Positions 1 through 7,648 of a stretch of 64,000 bases of DNA are shown here, one piece after another. The notes beneath the pieces are model-generated. The model saw only the letters and a list, made by a program, of their open reading frames with translations, did not search any database and was not told the origin of the DNA. The stretch comes from UBA1952 sp965246855. GTDB taxonomy: Bacteria > Bacteroidota > Bacteroidia > Chitinophagales > Chitinophagaceae. Each line of letters begins with the position of its first letter. Position 1 is the first letter of the stretch. Both the position numbers and the translations under genes were made by a program. Location: contig CBDFFP010000006.1 of the NCBI GenBank assembly GCA_965246855.1, forward strand, positions 62,001 through 126,000. The letters run 5' to 3'.

Positions 1-207
1 GCCCGCACGATTCTGCGCACCAATTGCCTCAACACCGAGCAGGTGGCTCAAATCTGCCGGACGTTTTCTTTTGAAGAATCCAAACTGGCTTTTGCCAAAG
101 ACGCCTACACCAAAGTGATTGACCCGCAGAACTATTTCAGCCTCGCCAGCCTCTTCAATTTTGACTCTTCTAAGGAGGAATTGAACAGCTTTATTTCCGG
201 GCAGTAA
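1..207 (+). CDS. DUF4476 domain protein, C-terminal end only
   Basis: The window opens inside this gene; 68 residues and a TAA stop remain. The visible part reads as the second half of a DUF4476 domain: an asparagine/leucine stretch followed by QVAQICRTFSFEESKLAFAK, then DPQNYFSLASLF and a short Ser/Glu-rich tail. DUF4476 proteins are exported or surface-associated Bacteroidota proteins of unknown function, and the N-terminal signal peptide would lie outside the window. No functional claim is possible beyond the family. The next gene is on the opposite strand and converges on it. Confidence 0.75.
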   Translation, partial: ARTILRTNCLNTEQVAQICRTFSFEESKLAFAKDAYTKVIDPQNYFSLASLFNFDSSKEELNSFISGQ

Positions 208-226
208 GGGGAGCTGTTTCGGGTAT

Positions 227-297
227 AATCTTTTGTCATCCCGGAACGGGAACTTGCCGGCTTGCGTCCACTAAGATTCCTTCGGGAAGGACAAAAG
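227..297. repeat. dispersed intergenic repeat, TTTTGTCATCCCGG type
   Basis: A 34-bp stretch (227-260) containing TTTTGTCATCCCGGAACGGG recurs identically at 36464-36497. The outer TTTTGTC is mirrored by GACAAAA at about 291-297, so the unit can fold. Shorter relatives occur at 33325-33342, 36601-36624 and 36773-36789. The rest of the 148-bp gap between the two convergent genes shows nothing else. Confidence 0.7.
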
Positions 298-355
298 ACT
301 TCCAACAAAGAAGGAATCCGGCGTATCCACCGTTTTTATTCCTGAATAGAACGCC

Positions 356-1708
356 CTACTTCCCGATACAAAACTTCCCGAAAATCGCGCCCAGCACGTC
401 GCGGTCTATCTCCACCTTTCCGGTAATGGTGCCAAGCCAATAGAGCGCCTGCCGGATGTCAATCGTAAGTAAGTCGCCGGAGAGGCCGTTTTCCAAGCCT
501 TCCTGCACGGTACGCAAATGCTCCGTCATCCTTACGAGCGCCTGCTGGTGTCGCGCGTTGGTCACTACGGTTCCTTCCTGCATTTTTCCGCCCGTAGCGC
601 GCGCCACCAAAGTCTCGCGTAACGTGTCCAATCCTTCGCCGGTTTTGGCGGACAGAAAAAGCTGCCCGTTGTGCAGCCCGGTCACTCCTGCCTTGTCGGC
701 CTTGCTGATAACGGCAATGGTTTTTTGGGGGAAATCAATAGGGAGAAAATTTTCGGAAGACGTTTCATCTGCGTCTTTGAGGTGCAGAATAATGTCGGCC
801 TTGCGGGCGTTTTCGCGGCTGCGCTCTATGCCCATTTGCTCGATTTGGTCTGTGGTATGCGCGCGGATGCCTGCTGTGTCTATCAACCGGAAAAGCATAC
901 CGCCAATGGTCAGCGTTTCTTCAATCACGTCGCGCGTGGTTCCGGCAATCTCGCTCACGATGGCGCGCTCTTCTTGCAGCAGCGCGTTCAGCAGCGTGGA
1001 TTTTCCGGCGTTGGGCGGTCCGATGATGGCCACGCGCACGCCATTCTTAATCACGTTTCCCAAGCGGAAAGATGTTGTCAGCGCATCGCCTTTCTGGAGC
1101 AACGCAGCTATCAGTCTTTGCAGCGCATCGCGGTCAGCGAAAGCAATATCTTCATCCGAAAAATCCAGCTCCAGTTCCAGCAGCGCGGTGAGCGTTATCA
1201 GCTCTTCGCGCAAGTTATTTAGCTCTTCCGAAAAGCCGCCGCGCATTTGATGAAGTGCCGCTTTTTGTTGCGCTGCCGTTTCGGAATGAATCAGGTCGGC
1301 CACGGCTTCGGTCTGTGCCAAGTCCATCTTCCCGTTCAGGAAAGCACGTTGCGAAAACTCGCCGCCTTCGGCCAGACGCGCGCCATTGAGGAGGAGCAAT
1401 TCCAAAATCTGCCCCAGCACAAAGGGCGAACCGTGCGCGGAAAATTCCACCGAATCTTCGCCTGTAAAAGAGCGCGGCGCGCGAAAAACCGTCGCCAGCA
1501 CTTCGTCAATCACTTCTCCCCCACCCGACAGAATCTGCCCGAAATGAACGGTGTAGCCTTTGGCTTCGGAAAGACTTTTTCTTCCCTTAAAAACAGCATC
1601 CGCTATAGACAGCGCCTCCGGCCCACTCAAGCGTATAACGCCCAGCGCGCCCACGCCGGGCGGGGTCGCCAGCGCGGCAATCGTGTTGTTTACGAACTGA
1701 AAATTCAT
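356..1708 (-). CDS. mnmE: tRNA modification GTPase MnmE (TrmE)
   Basis: 450 residues, normal length for MnmE. With MnmG it installs the carboxymethylaminomethyl group at U34 of certain tRNAs. The N-terminal folate-binding domain begins with NNTIAALATPPGVGALGVIR. The inserted G domain carries GPPNAGKS (near residue 230), GTTRD and DTAG; the guanine-specificity motif reads SKAD rather than NKxD. The protein ends in the hallmark C-terminal CIGK whose cysteine is needed for activity. The ATG overlaps the stop of the upstream histidine kinase by four bases (ATGA), so the two are probably translationally coupled, although no functional link is known. Confidence 0.97.
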   Translation of the reverse strand: MNFQFVNNTIAALATPPGVGALGVIRLSGPEALSIADAVFKGRKSLSEAKGYTVHFGQILSGGGEVIDEVLATVFRAPRSFTGEDSVEFSAHGSPFVLGQILELLLLNGARLAEGGEFSQRAFLNGKMDLAQTEAVADLIHSETAAQQKAALHQMRGGFSEELNNLREELITLTALLELELDFSDEDIAFADRDALQRLIAALLQKGDALTTSFRLGNVIKNGVRVAIIGPPNAGKSTLLNALLQEERAIVSEIAGTTRDVIEETLTIGGMLFRLIDTAGIRAHTTDQIEQMGIERSRENARKADIILHLKDADETSSENFLPIDFPQKTIAVISKADKAGVTGLHNGQLFLSAKTGEGLDTLRETLVARATGGKMQEGTVVTNARHQQALVRMTEHLRTVQEGLENGLSGDLLTIDIRQALYWLGTITGKVEIDRDVLGAIFGKFCIGK

Positions 1709-3303
1709 GCGCTTTCTGGAGTCTCTGCCAGCGGCAGCCAGAAGGTGAACGTAGCACCTTCGCCGGGCTTTCCGTCAGCTCGGATAGCGCCTTTGTGGTT
1801 GAGAATAATCTTCTGCACCATAGACAAGCCCACGCCTGTTCCGGCAGTTTCGGAGCGACCATGCAGCCGTTGAAAGATCTGAAATATCCGCTCGGAATAT
1901 TGCGGGTCAAAGCCAATGCCGTTGTCTTCAAAATCCACCCGCAAATACTTTAGCTCGCCGCTTTTGTTCTCTAGCTCGGCAACCTCTCCATAAGAAAGGC
2001 GACCTAAAATCTTCACCACCAGCGGACGAGCTTCCTGCGCAAACTTCAGCGCGTTGTCGAGCAGGTGTTTTATCAGCAGCAGCAGTTGCGCCTGCGAGCC
2101 TTGCACATTTCCGAGTCCTTCAAAAGAAATATCGGCACCGCAAAACCGAATTTCATCGGCCATGTTGGAAAGTGCCTGTTGCATAACATCCGCCAATGGA
2201 ACGGCCCCAAAAGCTTCGTTGCTGAGCGAGAGCCGGCTGTATTGCAAGAGGTCTTCAATGAGTGTGCGCATCCGCACCGTGGCACTCTGCATCCGCGCCA
2301 GCAGGGCAACCGACTGCGCGTCTAAAGTGCCTTCACAGCGGGCGTGGAGCATGTTGGCGAAGGTTTGAATTTTGCGCAGCGGCTCTTGCAAATCATGCGA
2401 GGCCGCATAGGCAAATTCCTCCAGGTTGCCGTTGGCACGCCGCAGTTCTTCCACGCTCTGCTCTAAGCGGAGTTGAATCTTCTTCATCTCCGTTTGCTCC
2501 ATCACCGTCACCAGCAACTCCCCGCCGTTTACGCGGTTGGCCGTGATATGAAACCACTGCTCCGGGCCTTCGATGGCAGCGCAATAATCAAAGCTGTTAA
2601 TATTTCCGGTTTGCAGGGTTTCGCGGTATTTTTCAAAAGCATTGCGGTCAGGATAGACTTGCGTCACCTCGCTTAGGAACTGGATATTGAGGCCCACGCG
2701 CCGTTCCATATTCTCCCGCAACGAAGCGGTCATAGACTTAAACCGGAAGTCGGTCAGCGCACCTTTTTCGTCGCGCACAGGTATCAGGATAAAAGCGCCC
2801 ACCTTGTTGCTGTCCACCAGTTCGCGCAGCACTTGGCGCTCACCGGCTACGCGCATTTTGTCCTGCTCGGAGTGTTCTAAAAGGTGCGTTTGCATCTGCT
2901 GCACCAGCACCTGGTCGGTGACGTCCATAGCCGTGTGGCAAATCGCGTTTTCGTCGTTGCCCAGCGGCATCAGGCGCGTGTCGAGGTTCCAGTAGCGCGT
3001 GGCTTTGCTGCCGTCGTCGCGGATGTAGTCGTAGTGATATGCCGGGGTGGCAAACGGCTTTCCGGTAGCCAGGAGCAGGTCAATCGCGGTGCGCAGCCGA
3101 AGCAGCTCTTTGCTGCGCCCGTTAATGCCGTACACGTCAAAAAAGCCCCGTCCCAACACGTCTTCGCGCCGCTGGCCAGTCATCTGCAAAAACGTATCGG
3201 AGACGGCCAGAATGGCATGGTGCGGCGCGTCGGTCTGGAGCAGCAGCGCCGGGTGAATGTGGTGGTTAAAAAAGCTTTCGAAAGCGGTAGGTGGAAGATG
3301 CAT
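1705..3303 (-). CDS. PAS-domain sensor histidine kinase
   Basis: About 532 residues from the ATG at 3303; a GTG nine codons upstream is possible but less likely. No membrane segments or signal peptide are visible, so it is probably cytoplasmic. Order: PAS domain (about residues 15-130, with PAC-like RYWNLDTRLMP), a second PAS-like region, a coiled coil, then HisKA with the phospho-acceptor in ASHDLQEPLRK (near residue 315) and a HATPase_c domain with NGIGFD and TGVGLSMVQKI. This architecture resembles cyanobacterial phytochrome-type kinases (ASHDLQEPLR) but lacks the bilin-binding GAF. No response regulator is adjacent, so partner and signal are unknown. Confidence 0.9.
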   Translation of the reverse strand: MHLPPTAFESFFNHHIHPALLLQTDAPHHAILAVSDTFLQMTGQRREDVLGRGFFDVYGINGRSKELLRLRTAIDLLLATGKPFATPAYHYDYIRDDGSKATRYWNLDTRLMPLGNDENAICHTAMDVTDQVLVQQMQTHLLEHSEQDKMRVAGERQVLRELVDSNKVGAFILIPVRDEKGALTDFRFKSMTASLRENMERRVGLNIQFLSEVTQVYPDRNAFEKYRETLQTGNINSFDYCAAIEGPEQWFHITANRVNGGELLVTVMEQTEMKKIQLRLEQSVEELRRANGNLEEFAYAASHDLQEPLRKIQTFANMLHARCEGTLDAQSVALLARMQSATVRMRTLIEDLLQYSRLSLSNEAFGAVPLADVMQQALSNMADEIRFCGADISFEGLGNVQGSQAQLLLLIKHLLDNALKFAQEARPLVVKILGRLSYGEVAELENKSGELKYLRVDFEDNGIGFDPQYSERIFQIFQRLHGRSETAGTGVGLSMVQKIILNHKGAIRADGKPGEGATFTFWLPLAETPESA

Positions 3304-3373
3304 CAGACGGAAATTCAGGACAAGACACAATCGGGGGCGAAGTTCCTTTTTCTCCTTCAGAATGCTTCATCTC

Positions 3374-3408
3374 TTTGAAAGAAAAAGCAGCGGTGTGCAA
3401 TACATTTG
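3374..3408 (+). promoter_or_regulatory. Bacteroidota-type promoter of tRNA-Val
   Basis: TTTG at 3374-3377 and TACATTTG at 3401-3408, 23 bp apart, match the Bacteroidota -33 (TTTG) and -7 (TAnnTTTG) boxes. The predicted start lies 5-7 bp downstream, just before the tRNA at 3421. Confidence 0.7.
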
Positions 3409-3420
3409 CCCCACTTTCCC

Positions 3421-3498
3421 GGACGCTTAGCTCAGTTGGTTCAGAGCGCTACGTTGACATCGTAGAGGTCGTTGGTTCGAGCCCAATAGTGTCCACCA
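3421..3498 (+). tRNA. tRNA-Val (GAC)
   Basis: A full cloverleaf can be drawn: acceptor GGACGCT pairs with AGTGTCC (one G-U), D arm GCTC/GAGC, anticodon stem CTACG/CGTAG around loop TTGACAT (anticodon GAC), T arm GTTGG/CCAAT with loop TTCGAGC. The discriminator is A and CCA is encoded (3496-3498). Confidence 0.96.
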
Positions 3499-3510
3499 AA
3501 CTTTCTCTTA

Positions 3511-3547
3511 AAAAAGCCTGTTCTCCACACACAAGAACAGGCTTTTT
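3511..3547 (+). terminator. intrinsic terminator after tRNA-Val
   Basis: AAAAAGCCTGTTCT (3511-3524) pairs with AGAACAGGCTTTTT (3534-3547) around a 9-nt loop and ends in a T-run. It sits 12 bp after the tRNA. Confidence 0.9.
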
Positions 3548-3566
3548 CTTTTCCCTCTTTCCCCCG

Positions 3567-4223
3567 ATGCTTTCCGACGTGCTTTCTTTCCTTTCGCTGC
3601 TGCGAGAAAACAACAACCGCGAATGGTTTGAGGCCCACCGCGCGCAATACGAATCCGCCTACCGCGCTTTTGAAGCTTTTGTAGAGAAACTACGCGGGGA
3701 TTTGCTTCCGCTCATGCCGCAACTAGAAACGCAAACAGCGAAAAGCCTGCTGTTCCGCATCTACCGCGATGTGCGTTTTTCCAAAGACAAGACGCCGTAT
3801 AAAACGCATTTCTCGGCCTACTTCAGTCGTGCCGGAAAGAAGGCGGTGGACGCGGGTTATTACCTGCATCTACATCCCGGCGCGTCGCATTTTTCGGTAG
3901 GTATGTGGGAGCCGCAGGGGGCAGTTCTGAAAGCCGTCAGGCAGGAAATTGATTACTCTTTTGAGGAGCTGCAAGGCATTATCGGGAAGCCGTCTTTCTG
4001 CAAAATCTTTGGCGAGATGAAAGGTGACAAACTGCGTAACACACCGCCCGGCTACGCCGCCGACAATCCTGCCGCCGACGTTTTGAAACACAAAAGCTTT
4101 CTGTTCTCCCACGCGCTTTCCGACGATTTTTTTACAACGAAAAATGCAGTGGAAAAACTGCGGAAAGTGGCGGAAGAAGCCGCGCCGTTTGTGGCGTTTC
4201 TGAACCGGGCGCCGGATGTTTAA
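3567..4223 (+). CDS. DUF2461 (TIGR02453) family protein
   Basis: 218 residues from the ATG at 3567, placed just after the tRNA terminator; a longer open frame upstream runs through the tRNA and is not credible. The family signature is clear: NREWFEAHRAQYESA near the N-terminus, then RIYRDVRFSKDKTPYKTHF, and HPGASHFSVGMWEP. DUF2461 proteins are cytoplasmic, common in Bacteroidota and of unknown biochemical function. Its last four bases (4220-4223) are shared with the convergent GSCFA gene, so the stop codons overlap. Confidence 0.92.
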   Translation: MLSDVLSFLSLLRENNNREWFEAHRAQYESAYRAFEAFVEKLRGDLLPLMPQLETQTAKSLLFRIYRDVRFSKDKTPYKTHFSAYFSRAGKKAVDAGYYLHLHPGASHFSVGMWEPQGAVLKAVRQEIDYSFEELQGIIGKPSFCKIFGEMKGDKLRNTPPGYAADNPAADVLKHKSFLFSHALSDDFFTTKNAVEKLRKVAEEAAPFVAFLNRAPDV

Positions 4224-5200
4224 TCCATCCTGAAATACTGGATCCATTCGCCCAAATCCATCCACGGATTTTCGGTTTGCAGGGTCACCGCTTTAGCGTG
4301 CATTTTTTGGCGAAAAAGTTGGTGCGCTTCCGTTTGCGGGAAGCGCGGATGGTGTGTAAAAGCCCGAAAAAGCTCTGCTGCGGCGTCCATCGCCGGAAGG
4401 GCTTCGGGCGTAATCCAATGGGCTACAAACTGCTCCCAAACGTAACTCGTTGCAGCGTGGTTGGGGTGGATTAAATCAATATCATAGAAGCGGTAATCGC
4501 GCAGCACGTCAACCACAATTTCGTAGGCGGGAAAGTAAAAAGCGCGTTCCGGGAAAGTCTCGCAGATCGTGTGAACAGCATCCAGCAAACGGCCTTTGGA
4601 GCGGTTGTTGGCAATGGCCCCGTCGCGGGCGTGGCGCACGGGCGAGACGGTAAAAACAATGTTTGTTTCCGGCCTTTCTCTAAAGAGTTTTTCCAACAAT
4701 TCCTTCCACACACTTACGATTTCTTCCGTAGAAAGCAGCTTTTTTTGGAACCACTGCCCGGGTGCGCGGTGGTTGTTGGCAACGGGCATTCCGGTCTCTT
4801 CCAAAACATACTGAAAGGCCGTTCCGAGCGTAATGACAATCCATTTCGCTTCGCTTAAAATTTCCGAAGCGGCTTGCATTGCGCTATTCATTTCCGCCAG
4901 CGCAGCCTGCGGATCGGTGTGGGAAAAACGGCTGTGATGTTGCCAGCTGTTCCAAAGGCCATTGAGCGAAAACAAATCTGCTGCCATCCATTGCCGGTTT
5001 TTGAGCACATTTTGGAGTGCTTGCGCCGTGCTAATCGGATTGAACAGAATGCCCTGCGGATTGGACACGATGTAAAATCCACTCTGCGCCAAACGGCTGC
5101 TGATGTGTTCGGTGAAGCAAGAGCCAAGCAACAAAATCTTTTCCTCGTGGCGAATGCGGCGTGGCAAGGGCGGAATGGTAATGGGCAGAAGGAAGTTCAT
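4220..5200 (-). CDS. GSCFA domain protein
   Basis: 326 residues from the ATG at 5200 (MNFLLPITIPPLP). The domain-naming motif appears as LLLGSCFTEHIS close to the N-terminus, followed by NPQGILFNPIS. GSCFA proteins resemble SGNH hydrolases: the Ser of GSCF would be the nucleophile and the later DLIHPN segment would carry the Asp-His pair. That function is inference; no substrate is known. There is no signal peptide. It converges with the DUF2461 gene with a 4-bp overlap. Confidence 0.9.
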   Translation of the reverse strand: MNFLLPITIPPLPRRIRHEEKILLLGSCFTEHISSRLAQSGFYIVSNPQGILFNPISTAQALQNVLKNRQWMAADLFSLNGLWNSWQHHSRFSHTDPQAALAEMNSAMQAASEILSEAKWIVITLGTAFQYVLEETGMPVANNHRAPGQWFQKKLLSTEEIVSVWKELLEKLFRERPETNIVFTVSPVRHARDGAIANNRSKGRLLDAVHTICETFPERAFYFPAYEIVVDVLRDYRFYDIDLIHPNHAATSYVWEQFVAHWITPEALPAMDAAAELFRAFTHHPRFPQTEAHQLFRQKMHAKAVTLQTENPWMDLGEWIQYFRMD

Positions 5201-5238
5201 GGGAAGGGGATTCTCTAGCAAAGGCGCATTCACTCTAT

Positions 5239-5354
5239 CCACGAGTTTCACTCGTGGCAATTGCTATTGAACCTCTTCAGGGTTCATTCTCCCGCTGAGA
5301 AACTCTATATGCGGGAAAGGGACAAATAGCAATGTTTACGAGTTGCACTCGTGG
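5239..5354. repeat. structured intergenic element with nested inverted repeats
   Basis: Two outer hairpins, CCACGAGTTTCACTCGTGG (5239-5257) and ACGAGTTGCACTCGT (5338-5352), bracket a stem formed by ATTGCTATT and AATAGCAAT. Inside this stem lie two more hairpins, GAACC/GGTTC and CCCGC/GCGGG. The layout is a cloverleaf-like fold filling the gap between two minus-strand genes. It resembles REP/BIME-type mobile intergenic elements; no coding potential is seen. Confidence 0.7.
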
Positions 5355-5358
5355 TCAC

Positions 5359-6402
5359 TTACAATCCCAAATCATCCATCCTTCCTTCCAGATCCGCCAG
5401 TTTTTTGGGGTCTTTTTCGGTCAGTTTCACTTCGTAGCCGGTGTTTTCGTCGGTGGCGTTCCAGTTGCCTGTTAGCATTTTCTGGTCGGGTTTTAATTCC
5501 ATGGTGGCTTTGTTGGGAAGCTCCGTAAAAATCCACGCGCCTTCTTTCTTCAACATCGAGAGGCCCACCCATTCGTCCTCGTCGCCTACCAGCATCATGG
5601 CGTTCCAGCGGCAGACGCCTTCCTTGCAATCGCCTTTGTAGCCGCGCACGAAAAGCCGGATGGGAATCTGGCCGTCGAAAAATCCGGTGTAATAAAGACG
5701 CTCGCCCACCACGCCTTTGTCGCTTCCTTTCTTGTCTTTTTCAACTACCGGCGCTTCTGCATCTGCGGCTTCTTCGGGCTTTTCTTCCGGCTTCCACGCC
5801 ACGTATTTCTGGCCTTTGGCGGCGGCGCGTTGAGCGGCTTCGTAATGAGCTTCATAGTCCACCACCGTCTCCGCCGGATAGACATGCCCCAGCGCGCCCC
5901 CATAGAAACTGCCTTTGTAAACAAAGAGTCCTCTGACCAAAAGGCAGAAGGTTTTGCGCCGCGTCGGGTCGGAGAAGAAGACGTAACCCTTGTAGCGGTC
6001 GGGAACCAGCTTTTCCAGCGTGGCGTCTGTTGCGCGCGATTGGCGCACCAGTTCGTAGCGCGCCAGTTGCAACAGGGGCCAGCGCAGGAGCATCGTGTCG
6101 CTTTCGTCCTGCACCTGCTGATACCAGCGGCCTGCATTGCGGGAGAGTGCGGTAGCATAGCCATATTCGGCTACTTCGGCAGCATCCGGCTCCAAAGGTT
6201 GAAGCAGCTTGGGCAAGACAGGCGTTAGGTCGTCCAGCACTTCGGCGGGCGGCATCAGTGCTGTGTATTGCGCAGGCTGCCGCTTCGCCAGCGCCATTGC
6301 CAGTTGGTTTATGTATACCTTTTCAGGAAGCGCAACACTTTTCTTTTGCGCAAAAGAAGCAATGGCCCAAAAGCAGCAGAGAAAAAACAAAAGGCGCGGC
6401 AT
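5359..6402 (-). CDS. secreted protein of unknown function
   Basis: 347 residues from the ATG at 6402. The N-terminus MPRLLFFLCCFWAIASFAQ is a good Sec signal peptide ending at AQ, typical of Bacteroidota. The mature part is mixed alpha/beta with acidic and lysine-rich stretches (EEKPEEAADAEAP, KDKKGSDKG near the middle) and ends with a conserved-looking beta segment (QKMLTGNWNATDENTGYEV). I do not recognise a family. It is probably periplasmic or surface-exposed. The 447-bp gap upstream holds a 21-bp tandem array with flanking direct repeats. Confidence 0.8.
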   Translation of the reverse strand: MPRLLFFLCCFWAIASFAQKKSVALPEKVYINQLAMALAKRQPAQYTALMPPAEVLDDLTPVLPKLLQPLEPDAAEVAEYGYATALSRNAGRWYQQVQDESDTMLLRWPLLQLARYELVRQSRATDATLEKLVPDRYKGYVFFSDPTRRKTFCLLVRGLFVYKGSFYGGALGHVYPAETVVDYEAHYEAAQRAAAKGQKYVAWKPEEKPEEAADAEAPVVEKDKKGSDKGVVGERLYYTGFFDGQIPIRLFVRGYKGDCKEGVCRWNAMMLVGDEDEWVGLSMLKKEGAWIFTELPNKATMELKPDQKMLTGNWNATDENTGYEVKLTEKDPKKLADLEGRMDDLGL

Positions 6403-6422
6403 GGGAAAAGTCTTTTTTGGTG

Positions 6423-6512
6423 GTGTGTTCAAAAGTATGATGAGCTATAAAACCTTCGGGAGAGCCGCAATTTGTTCGCGCTTTGGAGCGTCCTACATTT
6501 CTAACACATTAC
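6423..6512. repeat. left direct repeat flanking array A
   Basis: About 90 bp matching 6757-6840 at roughly three quarters identity. Shared blocks include GTTCAAAAG, TGTTCGC, GGAGCGTCCTACAT and CTAACACA. Together the two copies bracket the 21-bp array. Confidence 0.8.
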
Positions 6513-6760
6513 CAACGATTCTTAAGGCCTTATCAGCCTTTCGTAAGCGCTTACCAAACTCTCGTAAGTGCTTCCCAATGATTGGTAAGCACTTACCAAA
6601 CTCTCGTAAGCACTTACCAAACTCTCGTAAGTGCTTACCAGCTTCTCGTAAATGCTTACCAGTCATTGGTAAAACGTTACCAGTCATTGGTAAGTGCTTA
6701 CGAATCATTGGTCACTCCTTACCAATAAGCGGTAACCCCTTACCCATTTTTCGGTAGTGC
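6509..6760. repeat. array A: twelve 21-bp tandem units
   Basis: Twelve consecutive units of exactly 21 bp, each starting with TTAC or a close variant (6509, 6530, 6551, and so on to 6740). Typical unit: TTACCAAACTCTCG followed by TAAGTGC. Most units are imperfect palindromes (TTACC...GGTAA or TTAC...GTAA), and sequence varies at the centre. Both strands stay free of stops because 21 is a multiple of three; I do not take that as coding. The array lies between two minus-strand genes. Confidence 0.92.
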
Positions 6761-6840
6761 GTTCAAAAGCAGGATGGGCTCCAAAACCCGCCCTCTGTTC
6801 GCTTCGCGTTTGGGAGCGTCCTACATGCTAACACACTGCC
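6757..6840. repeat. right direct repeat flanking array A
   Basis: Second copy of the flank at 6423-6512, in the same orientation, ending just before the 3' end of the DUF4249 gene. Confidence 0.8.
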
Positions 6841-6849
6841 TGTTTGTTC

Positions 6850-7644
6850 TCAGGGCAAGATAACCTGCTGCCGCTGCAAAGAGAAAGCCCCGAAATAACC
6901 CAGTGCGCCGCCTGTGATATTGCTTTTCGGATTTGCCGGTGCCGCGCTGTTGCCGTCTGCATTTCGGATGCTGGAGAAATACTGAAACATCGGCTCGTCG
7001 ATACCGTACATATCCACCTCCACCACTGTGCCCGACCGGATGTTTTCTGCGTCGTCATACCCAATTACACTGGGCCGGCCATTGATGCGCCCATCACTGA
7101 AACGGTCATCGCGCGCGTCTTCTTCCTGTATTTTTCCGTTTGCAACCAACACAAAACGATAGTAGTTGGGAATGCCCGGCGGGTCGGTAAAAATGACAAA
7201 AAGCTGCGCCCTTTTTTGGCCAAAAGCAGCCTGCGTCTCCACCCGGATGCTGTCAATCGGCACATGGGGCGGCAAGGTGGAAGTAGCCGTGTAGGTCTTG
7301 CCTTCCGCCACTGCTGTCATCAGGTAGGTGTGGCCTGCCTGACCTATGAAAGCAGGCGTAACCGCACGGTAATAGCCGTTGACGTCATAGACCAGCGAAT
7401 CCGTCAGGCCTGCCGTCTGGTCGGTTACCCAGACGCGGGCATCGGTGACTGGCGGAAAGGTATTGTCCTGCGTAAAGCTCACGCTTTTGGTCAGCCGCAC
7501 ACGTGCGTTGCCGGTATCGGTAATACTTCCTGCAATCACCACCTGCGGGGTGCTGTCGCCCACTTTCAGGTCAATCACTTTGCGGCAGGAAGAGAACCCG
7601 CCCAGCATACCCAACACCACGAAAGAGAAAAGCAGTTTTTGCAT
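6850..7644 (-). CDS. DUF4249 lipoprotein, TonB-receptor partner
   Basis: 264 residues from the ATG at 7644, four bases after the stop of the TonB receptor. The N-terminus MQKLLFSFVVLGMLGGFSSC is a lipoprotein signal with a lipobox cysteine at residue 20. The mature protein is beta-rich (VVIAGSITDTGNARVRLTKS, YLMTAVAEGKTYTATSTLPP), as in the DUF4249 family. These lipoproteins are almost always encoded directly downstream of a carboxypeptidase-regulatory TonB receptor and are thought to cooperate in uptake at the outer membrane; the ligand is unknown. A longer in-frame extension upstream overlaps the receptor gene and is rejected. Confidence 0.9.
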   Translation of the reverse strand: MQKLLFSFVVLGMLGGFSSCRKVIDLKVGDSTPQVVIAGSITDTGNARVRLTKSVSFTQDNTFPPVTDARVWVTDQTAGLTDSLVYDVNGYYRAVTPAFIGQAGHTYLMTAVAEGKTYTATSTLPPHVPIDSIRVETQAAFGQKRAQLFVIFTDPPGIPNYYRFVLVANGKIQEEDARDDRFSDGRINGRPSVIGYDDAENIRSGTVVEVDMYGIDEPMFQYFSSIRNADGNSAAPANPKSNITGGALGYFGAFSLQRQQVILP

Positions 7645-7648
7645 GGCG

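Noticed and set aside
3291..3566. N-terminal extension of the DUF2461 protein
   Set aside because: It would translate across tRNA-Val and its terminator.
6209..6757. Open frames with heptapeptide repeats across array A (and likewise over arrays C, D, E and F)
   Set aside because: A 21-bp unit keeps every frame open once a single unit lacks stops; frames are open on both strands, have no consistent start and run into flanking non-coding repeats. Period alone explains them.
6509..6760. CRISPR array
   Set aside because: There is no alternation of a constant repeat and unique spacers; units are contiguous 21-mers with scattered variation, and no cas genes are present in the window.
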